Shown here: piece after piece, positions 46,454 to 55,028 of the stretch
Numbering within the stretch: position 1 is the stretch's first letter
How the letters are laid out: each line of letters opens with the position of its first letter
Assembly: GCA_900769875.1 (NCBI GenBank)
Contig: CAAGII010000083.1
Location: 1-64,000 of the forward strand
From: Clostridia bacterium
GTDB taxonomy: Bacteria; Bacillota; Clostridia; Christensenellales; Aristaeellaceae
Length of the DNA: 64,000 nt
Reading direction: 5' to 3'
The notes under the pieces: model-generated
What the model saw: only the letters and a program-made list of their open reading frames with translations
What the model was told of the DNA's origin: nothing
Database searches by the model: none
Made by a program: the position numbers and the translations under genes

Positions 46454-47455
46454 ATGCAGTATATCATTATTGACCTGGAATGGAATCAGCCCCTGAGCTA
46501 TCAGAGCCGGGTCTACCGCGAGGTGGGCGACAAGCTGATTTTTGAAATGATTCAGATCGGCGCGGTCAGGCTGGACAGCGATATGCGGGTGGCGGATTCC
46601 ATCTCCATCCCGATCCAGCCGACGCATTATGTGAAGATTCACCCCCGTATCCAGCGCATGACCGGGCTGGGCACGGAGGAGCTGGCTGACGCGCCCCGCT
46701 TCCCGGAGGCGATGGAGCGCTTCCTGCGCTGGTGCGGCGAGGATTATGTGCTGCTCACCTGGGGGTGCGACGATATCAGCGTGTGGCAGCAGAACCTTGA
46801 TTTCTTCGGCATGGACGTCAAGCTCCCCATGATCTGCGATATCCAGCGGCTGTTCAGCGACGTGCATCAGCTCAAGGAGCGCGCGGGCCTCAAGCTCGCT
46901 ATGGAAATCCTGCAAATCGAGCCGGACGAGAACCGCGCCTTCCACAACGCCCTCAACGACGCGTACTACACCGCGCTGGTGTTCGCGCGCTGCCCCGAGC
47001 CCGAGGCTGTGCTGCGCTATCCGCAGCAGCCCAAAAAGCTCATCCACGCCGGTCACGCCAGCCGGCAGAAGCTGTGCGGGCAGGAGTTTGACACGCTGGA
47101 GGAGGCGCTTGCTTCCGACACCGCCATGAAGCCCCGCTGCCCCGTATGCTCCAAGCCCGCCGTGCTGGAGGGCGCGTATGTGCCCCAGTGCGCCGACAAG
47201 TACATCAGCCTCGCCAAATGCCGCGTGCATGGCAACCTGCTCTGCCGCCTGCGCTTCCGCGTGACGGACGACGGCAAGAAGCTGATGAACCTCTCCGTCG
47301 CCAAGGCCGCGCCGAGCAACTGCGCCTATGTGCGCACCAAGCGCCTGCAGGTGGCCGAGCGCGTGCAGCGCTACCAGCAGCTGCACGGCAAGGCGCCCGA
47401 CCCGGAGGAGGCGCTGCTCAACGCCGACCGCTCAAGCATGCCCTTTGAGGACTGA
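46454..47455 (+). CDS. DEDD-family 3'-5' exonuclease with C-terminal Cys-rich tail
   Basis: 333 aa. The RNase T/DNA polymerase III epsilon-type exonuclease fold fills residues ~1-180: D-L-E-W at the start (ExoI), a central D in LTWGCDD (ExoII) and HNALNDAY (ExoIII) near residue 160. It resembles KapD-like sporulation/RNA exonucleases. Residues ~215-270 carry CPVC-x~12-C-x~8-C-x-V-H, a possible zinc site not usual for KapD. Substrate (RNA or DNA) not known. It has its own promoter and a strong terminator. Confidence 0.82.
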   Translation: MQYIIIDLEWNQPLSYQSRVYREVGDKLIFEMIQIGAVRLDSDMRVADSISIPIQPTHYVKIHPRIQRMTGLGTEELADAPRFPEAMERFLRWCGEDYVLLTWGCDDISVWQQNLDFFGMDVKLPMICDIQRLFSDVHQLKERAGLKLAMEILQIEPDENRAFHNALNDAYYTALVFARCPEPEAVLRYPQQPKKLIHAGHASRQKLCGQEFDTLEEALASDTAMKPRCPVCSKPAVLEGAYVPQCADKYISLAKCRVHGNLLCRLRFRVTDDGKKLMNLSVAKAAPSNCAYVRTKRLQVAERVQRYQQLHGKAPDPEEALLNADRSSMPFED

Positions 47456-47483
47456 TTCCAACAGACCCTCGCGCACATGAAAA

Positions 47484-47532
47484 CAGGCGCTGCCCGCCAT
47501 GAAACACATGGATGGACAGCGCCTGCTTTTTT
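47484..47532 (+). terminator. Terminator of the exonuclease gene
   Basis: CAGGCGCTG (47484-47492) with CAGCGCCTG (47517-47525), CCATG/CATGG inside, then CTTTTTT. Confidence 0.92.
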
Positions 47533-47538
47533 GCGCGC

Positions 47539-49380
47539 TCAGGCGCCCAGGATCTGCATGAATTCCTCGCCCGTGATGGTTTCCTTTTCGTAGAGGTACT
47601 TGCTGATTTCGTCCAGCTTCGCGCGGTTGTCGCGCAAAAGCTGCAGGGCCTTCTGATGCTGCTCGCGCACGATGGCGATGACTTTGCTGTCCACGGTGGC
47701 GGCGGTTTCGGGGCTGCACGCGAGGGTCGCGTCGCCGCCGAGGTAGGCGTTCTGCACGGTTTCCAGCGCGACCATGTCAAAGTCGTCTGTCATGCCGAAG
47801 CGCGTCACCATCGCGCGGGCGAGCTTGGTCGCCTGCTCGATGTCGTTGCTCGCGCCGGTGGTGACGGAATTGAACACGATTTCCTCCGCGGCGCGTCCGC
47901 CTGTGAAGGTGGCGATCTTCGCCAGCAGCTCATCGCGGCTCATCAGGGTATGGTCGCCCTCCTCCACCTGCATGGTGAAGCCGAGCGCGCCGCTGGTGCG
48001 CGGCACAATGGTGATCTTCTGCACGGGCGCGCTGTGGCTCTGCAGCGCGGCGACCAGCGCGTGGCCGACCTCATGGTAGGCGACGATGGCCTTTTCCTTT
48101 TCGCTGAGGATGGCGTTCTTCTTCTGCGCGCCGGCGAGAATGGTATCCACCGCCTCCTGCAGGTCGGACTGCGTGACGGCCTTGCGCTCGTGCCGCACGG
48201 CACCCAGCGCGGCCTCGTTGATGATGTTGGCCAGCTCCGCGCCGGACGCGCCGCTGGTCATGCGGGCGATGACGTTGTAGTCCACGCCGGGCTCCGCCTT
48301 GACCTTTTTGGCGTGCAGGCGCAGAATGCTCTCGCGGCCCTGAAGATCGGGCAGCTCCACGGGCACGCGGCGGTCAAAGCGGCCGGGGCGCAGCAGCGCG
48401 GGGTCAAGCGATTCGGGGCGGTTGGTCGCCGCAAGGATGACCACGCCACGGGTGGCGTCAAAGCCGTCCATTTCGGTGAGCAGCTGGTTGAGGGTCTGCT
48501 CGCGCTCGTCGTTGCCGCCCATGCCGGTGCCGCTGTCGCGCTTTTTGCCGATGGTGTCAATCTCGTCGATGAACACGATGCACGGCGCCTTTTCGCCCGC
48601 CTGCTTGAACAGGTCGCGCACCTTGCTCGCGCCCATGCCCACGAACATCTCCACAAACTCCGAGCCCGCGATGGAGAAGAACGGCACACCCGCTTCGCCC
48701 GCCACCGCCTTGGCCAGCAGCGTCTTGCCCGTGCCGGGAGGGCCGACCAGCAGCGCGCCCTTGGGCATGCGCGCGCCGATCTCTTCATATTTCTTGGGGT
48801 TGTGCAGGAAATCGACGATTTCCGCCAGCGCCTCCTTCGCCTCGTCCTCGCCCGCCACGTCGTCAAACTTGATGGACGCGCTCTCGTCCACCACATACTG
48901 CTTCGCGCCGGACTTGCCGCCGAACATCATCGCGTTGGACGATCCGCCCATCATGCCGCCCATCTTTTTCACGATCAGGCGGCTGATGAACGTGCCGATG
49001 AGGAACATCAGCCCGAAGGGAAGAATCCAGTCCAGCAAGATCTTCTCCAGCAGGCTCTGCTGCTGGTATACGCGCCCGAAGGTCACGCCCGCCGTGCGCA
49101 GCCGCTCCACAATGGAGAAGTCCTGCACGATGCTGTTGGTGACGTAGGCTCTGCCCTCGTTGTCCACAAAGTAGATCTGCTGATCCTCCAGCTGCACCAT
49201 GGTCAGCTGCCCGTCCTCGAGCATGTCAAGGAAGGTTCCGTAGTCCACCGCGCGGATCTGCTGACCCATCATCGCCGGGAACACGAACGCGTTCATCACA
49301 AGCAGCAGAACCAGCACCACAATATACGATACGATATAGGGTGATTTCTTCGGCTGCTTCTTTGGGGTTTCTTCATGCAT
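47539..49380 (-). CDS. ftsH: ATP-dependent zinc metalloprotease FtsH
   Basis: 613 aa membrane-bound AAA protease for quality control of membrane proteins. The first helix is at about residues 14-34, then a short outside domain and a second helix near 113-133. The AAA domain has Walker A GPPGTGKT (about 211-218), Walker B VFIDEID and the RPGRFDRR arginine-finger region. The protease has HEVGH (about 436) as zinc ligands. AGGAGG lies 8 nt before ATG 49380. I could not identify a convincing promoter or a CIRCE element upstream. Confidence 0.97.
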   Translation of the reverse strand: MHEETPKKQPKKSPYIVSYIVVLVLLLVMNAFVFPAMMGQQIRAVDYGTFLDMLEDGQLTMVQLEDQQIYFVDNEGRAYVTNSIVQDFSIVERLRTAGVTFGRVYQQQSLLEKILLDWILPFGLMFLIGTFISRLIVKKMGGMMGGSSNAMMFGGKSGAKQYVVDESASIKFDDVAGEDEAKEALAEIVDFLHNPKKYEEIGARMPKGALLVGPPGTGKTLLAKAVAGEAGVPFFSIAGSEFVEMFVGMGASKVRDLFKQAGEKAPCIVFIDEIDTIGKKRDSGTGMGGNDEREQTLNQLLTEMDGFDATRGVVILAATNRPESLDPALLRPGRFDRRVPVELPDLQGRESILRLHAKKVKAEPGVDYNVIARMTSGASGAELANIINEAALGAVRHERKAVTQSDLQEAVDTILAGAQKKNAILSEKEKAIVAYHEVGHALVAALQSHSAPVQKITIVPRTSGALGFTMQVEEGDHTLMSRDELLAKIATFTGGRAAEEIVFNSVTTGASNDIEQATKLARAMVTRFGMTDDFDMVALETVQNAYLGGDATLACSPETAATVDSKVIAIVREQHQKALQLLRDNRAKLDEISKYLYEKETITGEEFMQILGA

Positions 49381-49548
49381 GAGTGCCACCTCCTCTGAGC
49401 CAAAGCATACTCCCGAATATGAACTCAATGTATCATTTGGGTGACGACTATGGGAAAAGCCGGAAAAGCCGCGCGACTGCGCAAGCGGGGGAGGCTGTAC
49501 AATCCTTGTTTTTTCGCCGGTTTGCAGAAAAAGGTGCGCAACGGCGCG

Positions 49549-49577
49549 TTGACACCCGCCCTGCCGGGTGCTATAAT
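49549..49577 (+). promoter_or_regulatory. Promoter of the ilv-leu operon
   Basis: Perfect TTGACA (49549-49554), 17 bp, TGC-extended perfect TATAAT (49572-49577). Transcription should begin near 49584. Bases 49381-49548 between the ftsH start and this promoter show no gene. Confidence 0.92.
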
Positions 49578-49627
49578 ACATTCCGTATCCAGCATGGCTG
49601 GAGGAATAAACGGAGCGGGGTTTGAGC

Positions 49628-49711
49628 ATGTACGCGATGTTGGCACTGGTAACGCTGGCGCTACTGAGCATGATGCTGGTACGACTTATGTACCGCGCAG
49701 TATCATGCTGA
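49628..49711 (+). CDS. Putative ilv-leu operon leader peptide
   Basis: 27 codons, MYAMLALVTLALLSMM... ending in -SC. It has seven Leu codons (including TTG, CTA and CTT, rare in this genome) and three Val codons, all GTA, also rare here. It lies between the operon promoter and an intrinsic terminator, directly ahead of branched-chain amino acid genes. It has the look of an attenuation peptide at which ribosomes stall when charged Leu or Val tRNA is scarce. The ribosome site is moderate (AGCGGGG, 7 nt upstream). A longer overlapping frame from ATG 49593 has no ribosome site and is not regulatory in composition. Confidence 0.65.
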   Translation: MYAMLALVTLALLSMMLVRLMYRAVSC

Positions 49712-49740
49712 AAGTCATGCCCTGCTTTACCTGGCGCAAC

Positions 49741-49781
49741 GGCCGCCTTCTGCGCGCAGCAAGGACGCTGCGCCCGCGGCC
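49741..49781 (+). promoter_or_regulatory. Leader hairpin upstream of the attenuator
   Basis: GGCCGC (49741-49746) pairs with GCGGCC (49776-49781), enclosing GCGCAGC/GCTGCGC (49754-49760 with 49767-49773). It begins 30 nt after the leader-peptide stop, where a pause or competing structure would be expected. Confidence 0.6.
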
Positions 49782-49797
49782 ATGAGGATCGCTGAGA

Positions 49798-49829
49798 CTG
49801 CGGCTGACGGACAGCACGCAGGTTTTTTT
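49798..49829 (+). terminator. Attenuator terminator before ilvB
   Basis: CTGCG-GCTG (49798-49806) pairs with CAGC-A-CGCAG (49812-49821) with one bulged A, and seven T's follow. It lies 66 nt before the ilvB start, inside the operon leader. Confidence 0.85.
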
Positions 49830-49894
49830 GTATCATGACGCGCCAGCTTCGCCCGACCCGTCACTTGAGTCAGAACAAGGAGGTTTACCCCATC

Positions 49895-51595
49895 ATGCAG
49901 ATGACCGGCGCAAAAATCCTGCTGGAATGCCTGCTGGAGCAGGGTGTCGATACCATCTTCGGCTACCCGGGCGGCACGATCCTGAATGTGTATGATGAAC
50001 TGTACAACTACTCGGATAAAATCAAGCATGTGCTGACCGCGCACGAGCAGGGCGCAAGCCACGCCGCGGACGGCTATGCCCGCGCCACCGGCAGGGTGGG
50101 CGTGTGCTTCGCCACCTCCGGCCCCGGCGCGACCAACCTGGTCACCGGCATCGCCACGGCGTATCTGGATTCCTCACCCGTGGTGTTCATCACCTGCAAC
50201 GTGGGCATCGGCCTCATCGGCAAGGACGCCTTCCAGGAGGGGGACTTCACCGGCATCACCATGCCCATCACCAAGTACAACGCCCTCATCAGCGATGTGA
50301 ACGACCTTGCCGATACCGTGCGCGAGGCGTTCGCCATCGCCCGCAGCGGCCGTCCCGGCCCCGTGGTGCTGGACATCACCAAAAACGTAACCGCCGACAA
50401 GTGCGAGTACGAGCCCCTGCGCCTCTTTGAGCATACCAAAAGCGGCAAGCTCAGCCAGCTGGTCAAGCGCTACGACTTCAAGGCGCCCGAGCCCGATCAG
50501 GAGGATGTGTGCAAGCTGGCCGACATGCTCAAGGCGGCCAAGAAGCCCTTCATCATCTGCGGCGGCGGCGTGGTGCGCTCCCGCGCGCATGAGGAGCTGA
50601 ACGCCTTCGCCACCCGCACCGACACGCCGGTCGCCATCACCGTGATGGGCGGCGGCGGCTTCCGCGGGCGCAATCCCCTGACCACCGGCATGATCGGCAT
50701 GCACGGCAGCCAGGCCAGCAACATGGCGGCGGATGCGTGCGACCTGCTCATCGCCATCGGCTGCCGCTTCTCCGACCGCGTGGCGCTCAAGCCCGCCACC
50801 TTCGCCCGCAACGCGAAAATCGTGCATATCGACATTGACCGCAGCGAAATCAACAAAAACGTGATGACCGACCACCACATCGTGGGCGACGCGAAGCGCG
50901 TTTTGCAGATGCTGCTGGATATCGTGCCCGAAATGCACCACGACGAGTGGAAGAAGTACGTGTTCTCCTTCAAGACCGAGACCGAGTACGACGAGAGCGA
51001 GGGACACATGACCCCCGGTCAGGTGCTCAGCACCATCGCGCGCATCTGCCCGCAGGACACCATTGTCTCAACCGACGTGGGCCAGCACCAGATGTGGGCC
51101 ATCCAGCACTTCCACTTTGACTATCCGGGTCAGCTGCTCACCAGCGGCGGCCTTGGCACCATGGGCTTCGGCCTTGGCGCGGCCATCGGCGCGCAGGTTG
51201 CCTTCCCGGGCAAGTGCGTCATCCATGTGACGGGAGACGGCTGCTTCCGCATGAACTGCAACGAGCTGGCGACCGAGCAGTATTACCATCTGCCCATTAT
51301 CACCATTGTATTCAACAACGGCACGCTGGGCATGGTGCGCCAGTGGCAGACGCTCATCTACAACGGCCACTATTCGCAGACCACCCTCGACCGCGCGCCC
51401 GACTTTGTGAAGCTGGCCGAGGCCTACGGTCTTTCTGGCCGGCGCGTGGACAACGTGCAGGACTTTGAGGCGGCGCTGCGCGAGGCGCTCGCATGCGGCC
51501 ACGGCTATGTGATCGACTGCGTGATTGATATGGATGAGAAGGTTCGCCCCATGGTCGGCGGCGGCAGCCACATCACCGACTTCATGCTTGATTAA
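49895..51595 (+). CDS. ilvB: Acetolactate synthase large (catalytic) subunit
   Basis: 566 aa ThDP enzyme that joins two pyruvates, or pyruvate and 2-oxobutyrate, at the first common step of Val/Leu/Ile synthesis. Residues: ThDP-activating Glu in TAHEQGASHAADGYAR (about 48), FAD/regulatory region in the middle, GDGCFRMN-x~25-N as the ThDP/Mg motif (about 447-475). GGAGG lies 11 nt before ATG 49895. The small subunit follows after 13 nt. Confidence 0.96.
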   Translation: MQMTGAKILLECLLEQGVDTIFGYPGGTILNVYDELYNYSDKIKHVLTAHEQGASHAADGYARATGRVGVCFATSGPGATNLVTGIATAYLDSSPVVFITCNVGIGLIGKDAFQEGDFTGITMPITKYNALISDVNDLADTVREAFAIARSGRPGPVVLDITKNVTADKCEYEPLRLFEHTKSGKLSQLVKRYDFKAPEPDQEDVCKLADMLKAAKKPFIICGGGVVRSRAHEELNAFATRTDTPVAITVMGGGGFRGRNPLTTGMIGMHGSQASNMAADACDLLIAIGCRFSDRVALKPATFARNAKIVHIDIDRSEINKNVMTDHHIVGDAKRVLQMLLDIVPEMHHDEWKKYVFSFKTETEYDESEGHMTPGQVLSTIARICPQDTIVSTDVGQHQMWAIQHFHFDYPGQLLTSGGLGTMGFGLGAAIGAQVAFPGKCVIHVTGDGCFRMNCNELATEQYYHLPIITIVFNNGTLGMVRQWQTLIYNGHYSQTTLDRAPDFVKLAEAYGLSGRRVDNVQDFEAALREALACGHGYVIDCVIDMDEKVRPMVGGGSHITDFMLD

Positions 51596-51607
51596 GGAGG
51601 ACGCACC

Positions 51608-52159
51608 ATGAACGAGAAAAAGCGGCATACACTCGCTGTGCTGGTGGACAACGAGGCGGGCGTACTTTCCCGTGTGGCACGCCTGTTCTCCGGCAAGGGC
51701 TACAACATCGAGTCCCTCGCGGTGGGCACCACGGACAATCCCGCCGTCTCCCGCATCACCATTGAGGTTCTGGCGGACGACGCGCAGATCCGCCTCCTGT
51801 CCGCGCAGCTGCGCAAGCTCATCTGCGTGCACTCGGTCAAGACGCTGACCCCCGCCCACGCCATCCGGCGCGAGCTGGTGCTCATCAAGGTGCTGGCCAA
51901 CGACGCCGTGAAGCGCAACGAGATCATCCAGATCGCCAACATCTTCCGCGCCTCCATCATCGACGTGAGCAAGGCGAGCATCACCCTTGCCGTCATCGGC
52001 GATGAAACGAAGGCTGAAGCCATCCAGAACCTCCTGACGGAGTTCGGAATCCTCGAGCTGGTGCGCACCGGCATGGTCGCGCTGGAGCGTGGACAATACA
52101 CCATTGACGAAATGACCAAAGAGAAAGGTGAGTTTGACTATGGCAAAAATGTACTATGA
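51608..52159 (+). CDS. ilvN: Acetolactate synthase small (regulatory) subunit
   Basis: 183 aa. The N-terminal ACT domain (about 8-80) has the valine-site pattern NEAGVLSRVARLFSGKGYNI, followed by the ALS small-subunit C-terminal domain. It stabilises IlvB and gives valine feedback inhibition. AAGGAGG is upstream. The end overlaps ilvC by 20 nt. Confidence 0.96.
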   Translation: MNEKKRHTLAVLVDNEAGVLSRVARLFSGKGYNIESLAVGTTDNPAVSRITIEVLADDAQIRLLSAQLRKLICVHSVKTLTPAHAIRRELVLIKVLANDAVKRNEIIQIANIFRASIIDVSKASITLAVIGDETKAEAIQNLLTEFGILELVRTGMVALERGQYTIDEMTKEKGEFDYGKNVL

Positions 52160-53159
52160 GCAGGATTGTGACCTGAGCAAGCTGGACGGCAAAAAAATCG
52201 CGATCATCGGCTACGGCTCGCAGGGCCACGCGCACGCGCAGAACCTGCGCGACAGCGGCTGCGATGTGATCGTCGGATTGCGCCGCGGCGGCAAGAGCTG
52301 GCCCGTGGCCGAAAAGGACGGCTTCACCGTGATGACCGTGCCGGAGGCGACCCGCGCCGCCGACATCATCATGATCCTCATCAACGACGAGAAGCAGGCC
52401 GCCATGTACCGGCAGGATATCGAGCCCAACCTCACCGAGGGCAAGGCGATCGCCTTCGCGCACGGCTTCAACATCCGCTACAAGCAGATCGTGCCCCCCG
52501 CCGGTGTGGACGTGTTCATGGCCGCGCCCAAGGGCCCCGGTCACACCGTGCGCAGCCAGTATGTGGCGGGCAAGGGCGTGCCCTGCCTGATCGCCGTGGA
52601 GCAGGACGCGACTGGCAAGTGCTATGACATCGCGCTGGCCTACATCGCGGGCATCGGCGGCGCGCGCGCCGGTATCATGGAGACCACCATGCACGACGAG
52701 ACCGAGACCGACCTCTTTGGCGAGCAGGCCGTTCTGTGCGGCGGCGTGGTCGACCTGATGAAGTGCGGCTTCGAGACGCTGGTCGAGGCCGGGTACGAGC
52801 CTGAGAACGCCTACTTCGAGTGCATCCATGAGATGAAGCTGATCGTTGACCTCATCAACAAGGGCGGCGTGGCGGCGATGAACTACTCCATTTCCGACAC
52901 CGCCGAGTTCGGCGAGTATGTCTCCGGCCCGCGCGTGCTGCCCTATGAGCAGACCAAGGCCAACATGAAGGCTGTGCTGCGCGACATTCAGGACGGCACC
53001 TTCGCCAACCGCTGGATTGCCGAGAACCAGACCGGCCGCTGCTTCTTCAACAGCAAGCGCGAGATGCTCGCCAAGCACCAGATGGAAATCGTCGGCGCCG
53101 AGCTGCGCGAGAAGATGCTGTGGAAGAACGACTCCAATCTGGACAACGCTTCCAACTGA
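52140..53159 (+). CDS. ilvC: Ketol-acid reductoisomerase
   Basis: 339 aa, class I length. It isomerises and reduces acetolactate (or acetohydroxybutyrate). The Rossmann loop GYGSQGHAHAQNLRDSG (about 22-38) is followed by LRRGGKSW, whose basic and Ser residues favour NADPH. Metal ligands are in the DETETDLFGEQ helix (about 190). ATG 52140 has AAAGGTGAG upstream and lies inside the end of ilvN; an in-frame GTG 12 nt earlier is less likely. Confidence 0.96.
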   Translation: MAKMYYEQDCDLSKLDGKKIAIIGYGSQGHAHAQNLRDSGCDVIVGLRRGGKSWPVAEKDGFTVMTVPEATRAADIIMILINDEKQAAMYRQDIEPNLTEGKAIAFAHGFNIRYKQIVPPAGVDVFMAAPKGPGHTVRSQYVAGKGVPCLIAVEQDATGKCYDIALAYIAGIGGARAGIMETTMHDETETDLFGEQAVLCGGVVDLMKCGFETLVEAGYEPENAYFECIHEMKLIVDLINKGGVAAMNYSISDTAEFGEYVSGPRVLPYEQTKANMKAVLRDIQDGTFANRWIAENQTGRCFFNSKREMLAKHQMEIVGAELREKMLWKNDSNLDNASN

Positions 53160-53171
53160 TCCGCTACGGGA

Positions 53172-53266
53172 GCTGCGCGGGCATCCGTCCGCGCAGCCGC
53201 CCCCGCGGGCGGAAGGCCTGCAGGGGCGCGATTCCTCGCGAACGCAAGGCGCGACGAATCGCGCCC
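53172..53266 (+). repeat. Two consecutive perfect hairpins in the ilvC-ilvD spacer
   Basis: GCTGCGCGG/CCGCGCAGC (53172-53180 with 53189-53197) and GGGCGCGATTC/GAATCGCGCCC (53224-53234 with 53256-53266). No T-run follows either. They look like REP-type or RNA-stability elements inside the operon, not terminators. Confidence 0.6.
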
Positions 53267-53311
53267 TTACAGACGACTGCTGAACGATACTGCATACCGG
53301 AGGGAAAAGCG

Positions 53312-54973
53312 ATGCTTTCTGACAACATCAAGCAGGGCGTGGGACGCGCCCCGAACCGCAGCCTGCTCTACGCGCTGGGGCTGACCGACGAGGAGATGAG
53401 GCGCCCGCTCATCGGCGTGGTGTCCTCCTACAATGAGATTGTGCCCGGGCACATGAATCTGGACAAGGTGTGCGAGGCCGTAAAGGCCGGTGTGCGCGCG
53501 GCGGGCGGCACGCCCGTGATGTTCCCCGCCATCGCGGTGTGCGACGGCATCGCCATGGGTCATGTGGGCATGAAGTACTCGCTGGTCACCCGCGACCTGA
53601 TCGCGGACTCCACCGAGGCCATGGTGATGGCGCACCAGTTCGACGGCCTGGTGATGATCCCCAACTGCGACAAGAACGTGCCGGGTCTTTTGATGGCCGC
53701 GGCGCGGCTGAATATCCCCACGGTGTTCGTTTCCGGCGGCCCGATGCTCGCCGGTCATCTTCGGGACGGGCGCCGCACCTGCCTGAGCCACATGTTCGAG
53801 GCGGTCGGCGCGTACCACGCCGGTACGCTGGACGAGGCGGGCGTGAGGGACTACGAGGAGAACGCCTGCCCCAGCTGCGGCAGCTGCTCGGGCATGTACA
53901 CCGCTAACTCCATGAACTGCCTCACCGAGGCCATCGGCATGGCGCTGCCGGGCAACGGCACCATTCCCGCGCCCTACTCCGCGCGACTGCGCCTCGCTAA
54001 AAAGGCGGGCATGCAGGTGATGGAGCTTGTGCGCAAAAACATCCGCCCGCGCGATATCATGACCCCCGCCGCCTTCCACAACGCCGAAACGGTGGATATG
54101 GCGCTGGGCTGCTCGACCAACACCATGCTGCACCTGCCTGCCATCGCGCATGAGGCGGGCGTGGAAATCAGCCTGGACGAGAGCAACGCCATCTCCGCGC
54201 GCACCCCGAACCTGTGCCACCTCGCGCCCGCGGGCATGACCTACATGGAGGATCTTGACCGCGCGGGCGGCGTGTACGCCGTGATGAAGGAGCTGACAAA
54301 GCTTGATCTGCTCCACACGGACGTGATGACCGTGAACGCCGTCACGCTGGGCGAATGCCTGGAGGGCTGCGAAAACCTTGACCACGACATCATCCGCCCG
54401 GTGGAGAACCCCTACAGCAAAACCGGCGGCATCGCCGTGCTCAAGGGCAACCTCGCCAAGGACGGCTGCGTGGTGAAGCAGAGCGCCGTCGCCCCCGAAA
54501 TGATGGTGCATGAAGGCCCCGCCCGCGTCTTTGACAGCGAGGAGGACGCCATCGCCGCCATCTATGCCCAAAAGATTGTGCCGGGCGACGTGGTGGTCAT
54601 CCGCTACGAGGGTCCCAAGGGCGGCCCCGGCATGCGCGAGATGCTCAACCCCACCTCCGCCATCTGCGGCATGGGTCTGGGCGAGAGCGTGGCGCTCATC
54701 ACCGACGGGCGCTTTTCCGGCGCGACGCGCGGCGCGTCCATCGGCCATGTCAGCCCCGAGGCGGCGTCCGGCGGCCTCATCGCGCTGGTGGAGGAGGGCG
54801 ACCGCATCGCCATTGACATTCCCAACTGCTCCATCCGCCTCCTTGTGAGCGACGAGGTGCTGGAGGAGCGCCGCAGGCACTGGGTCTGCCCCGAGCCGAA
54901 GATCAAAACCGGCTACCTCGCGCGCTACGCGAAGCTGGTTTCCTCCGCCGACAAGGGCGCTATTCTCACCTGA
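53312..54973 (+). CDS. ilvD: Dihydroxy-acid dehydratase
   Basis: 553 aa. An Fe-S dehydratase forming the 2-oxo acids of Val and Ile. Cluster cysteines are in NCDKNVPG (about 118) and CPSCGSCSGMYTANSM (about 188-203). GGAGGG precedes ATG 53312. The frame is open further 5' through the hairpin spacer, but that part is not protein-like. Confidence 0.96.
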   Translation: MLSDNIKQGVGRAPNRSLLYALGLTDEEMRRPLIGVVSSYNEIVPGHMNLDKVCEAVKAGVRAAGGTPVMFPAIAVCDGIAMGHVGMKYSLVTRDLIADSTEAMVMAHQFDGLVMIPNCDKNVPGLLMAAARLNIPTVFVSGGPMLAGHLRDGRRTCLSHMFEAVGAYHAGTLDEAGVRDYEENACPSCGSCSGMYTANSMNCLTEAIGMALPGNGTIPAPYSARLRLAKKAGMQVMELVRKNIRPRDIMTPAAFHNAETVDMALGCSTNTMLHLPAIAHEAGVEISLDESNAISARTPNLCHLAPAGMTYMEDLDRAGGVYAVMKELTKLDLLHTDVMTVNAVTLGECLEGCENLDHDIIRPVENPYSKTGGIAVLKGNLAKDGCVVKQSAVAPEMMVHEGPARVFDSEEDAIAAIYAQKIVPGDVVVIRYEGPKGGPGMREMLNPTSAICGMGLGESVALITDGRFSGATRGASIGHVSPEAASGGLIALVEEGDRIAIDIPNCSIRLLVSDEVLEERRRHWVCPEPKIKTGYLARYAKLVSSADKGAILT

Positions 54974-55028
54974 TACAAACGCATACACATGCACGCGCAA
55001 GGGCGCGCGGGCAGGAAAGGACAAGCAT

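Noticed and set aside
49381..49440. CIRCE or other heat-shock operator before ftsH
   Set aside because: No TTAGCACTC-N9-GAGTGCTAA-like sequence is present. A lone GAGTGCCA near the start is not paired with its other half.
49680..49700. TGTACCGCG inside the ilv leader, similar to the T-box core UGGNACCGCG
   Set aside because: One base of the core is missing, it lies within the leader peptide's codons, and there is too little upstream sequence after the promoter for a T-box specifier stem.
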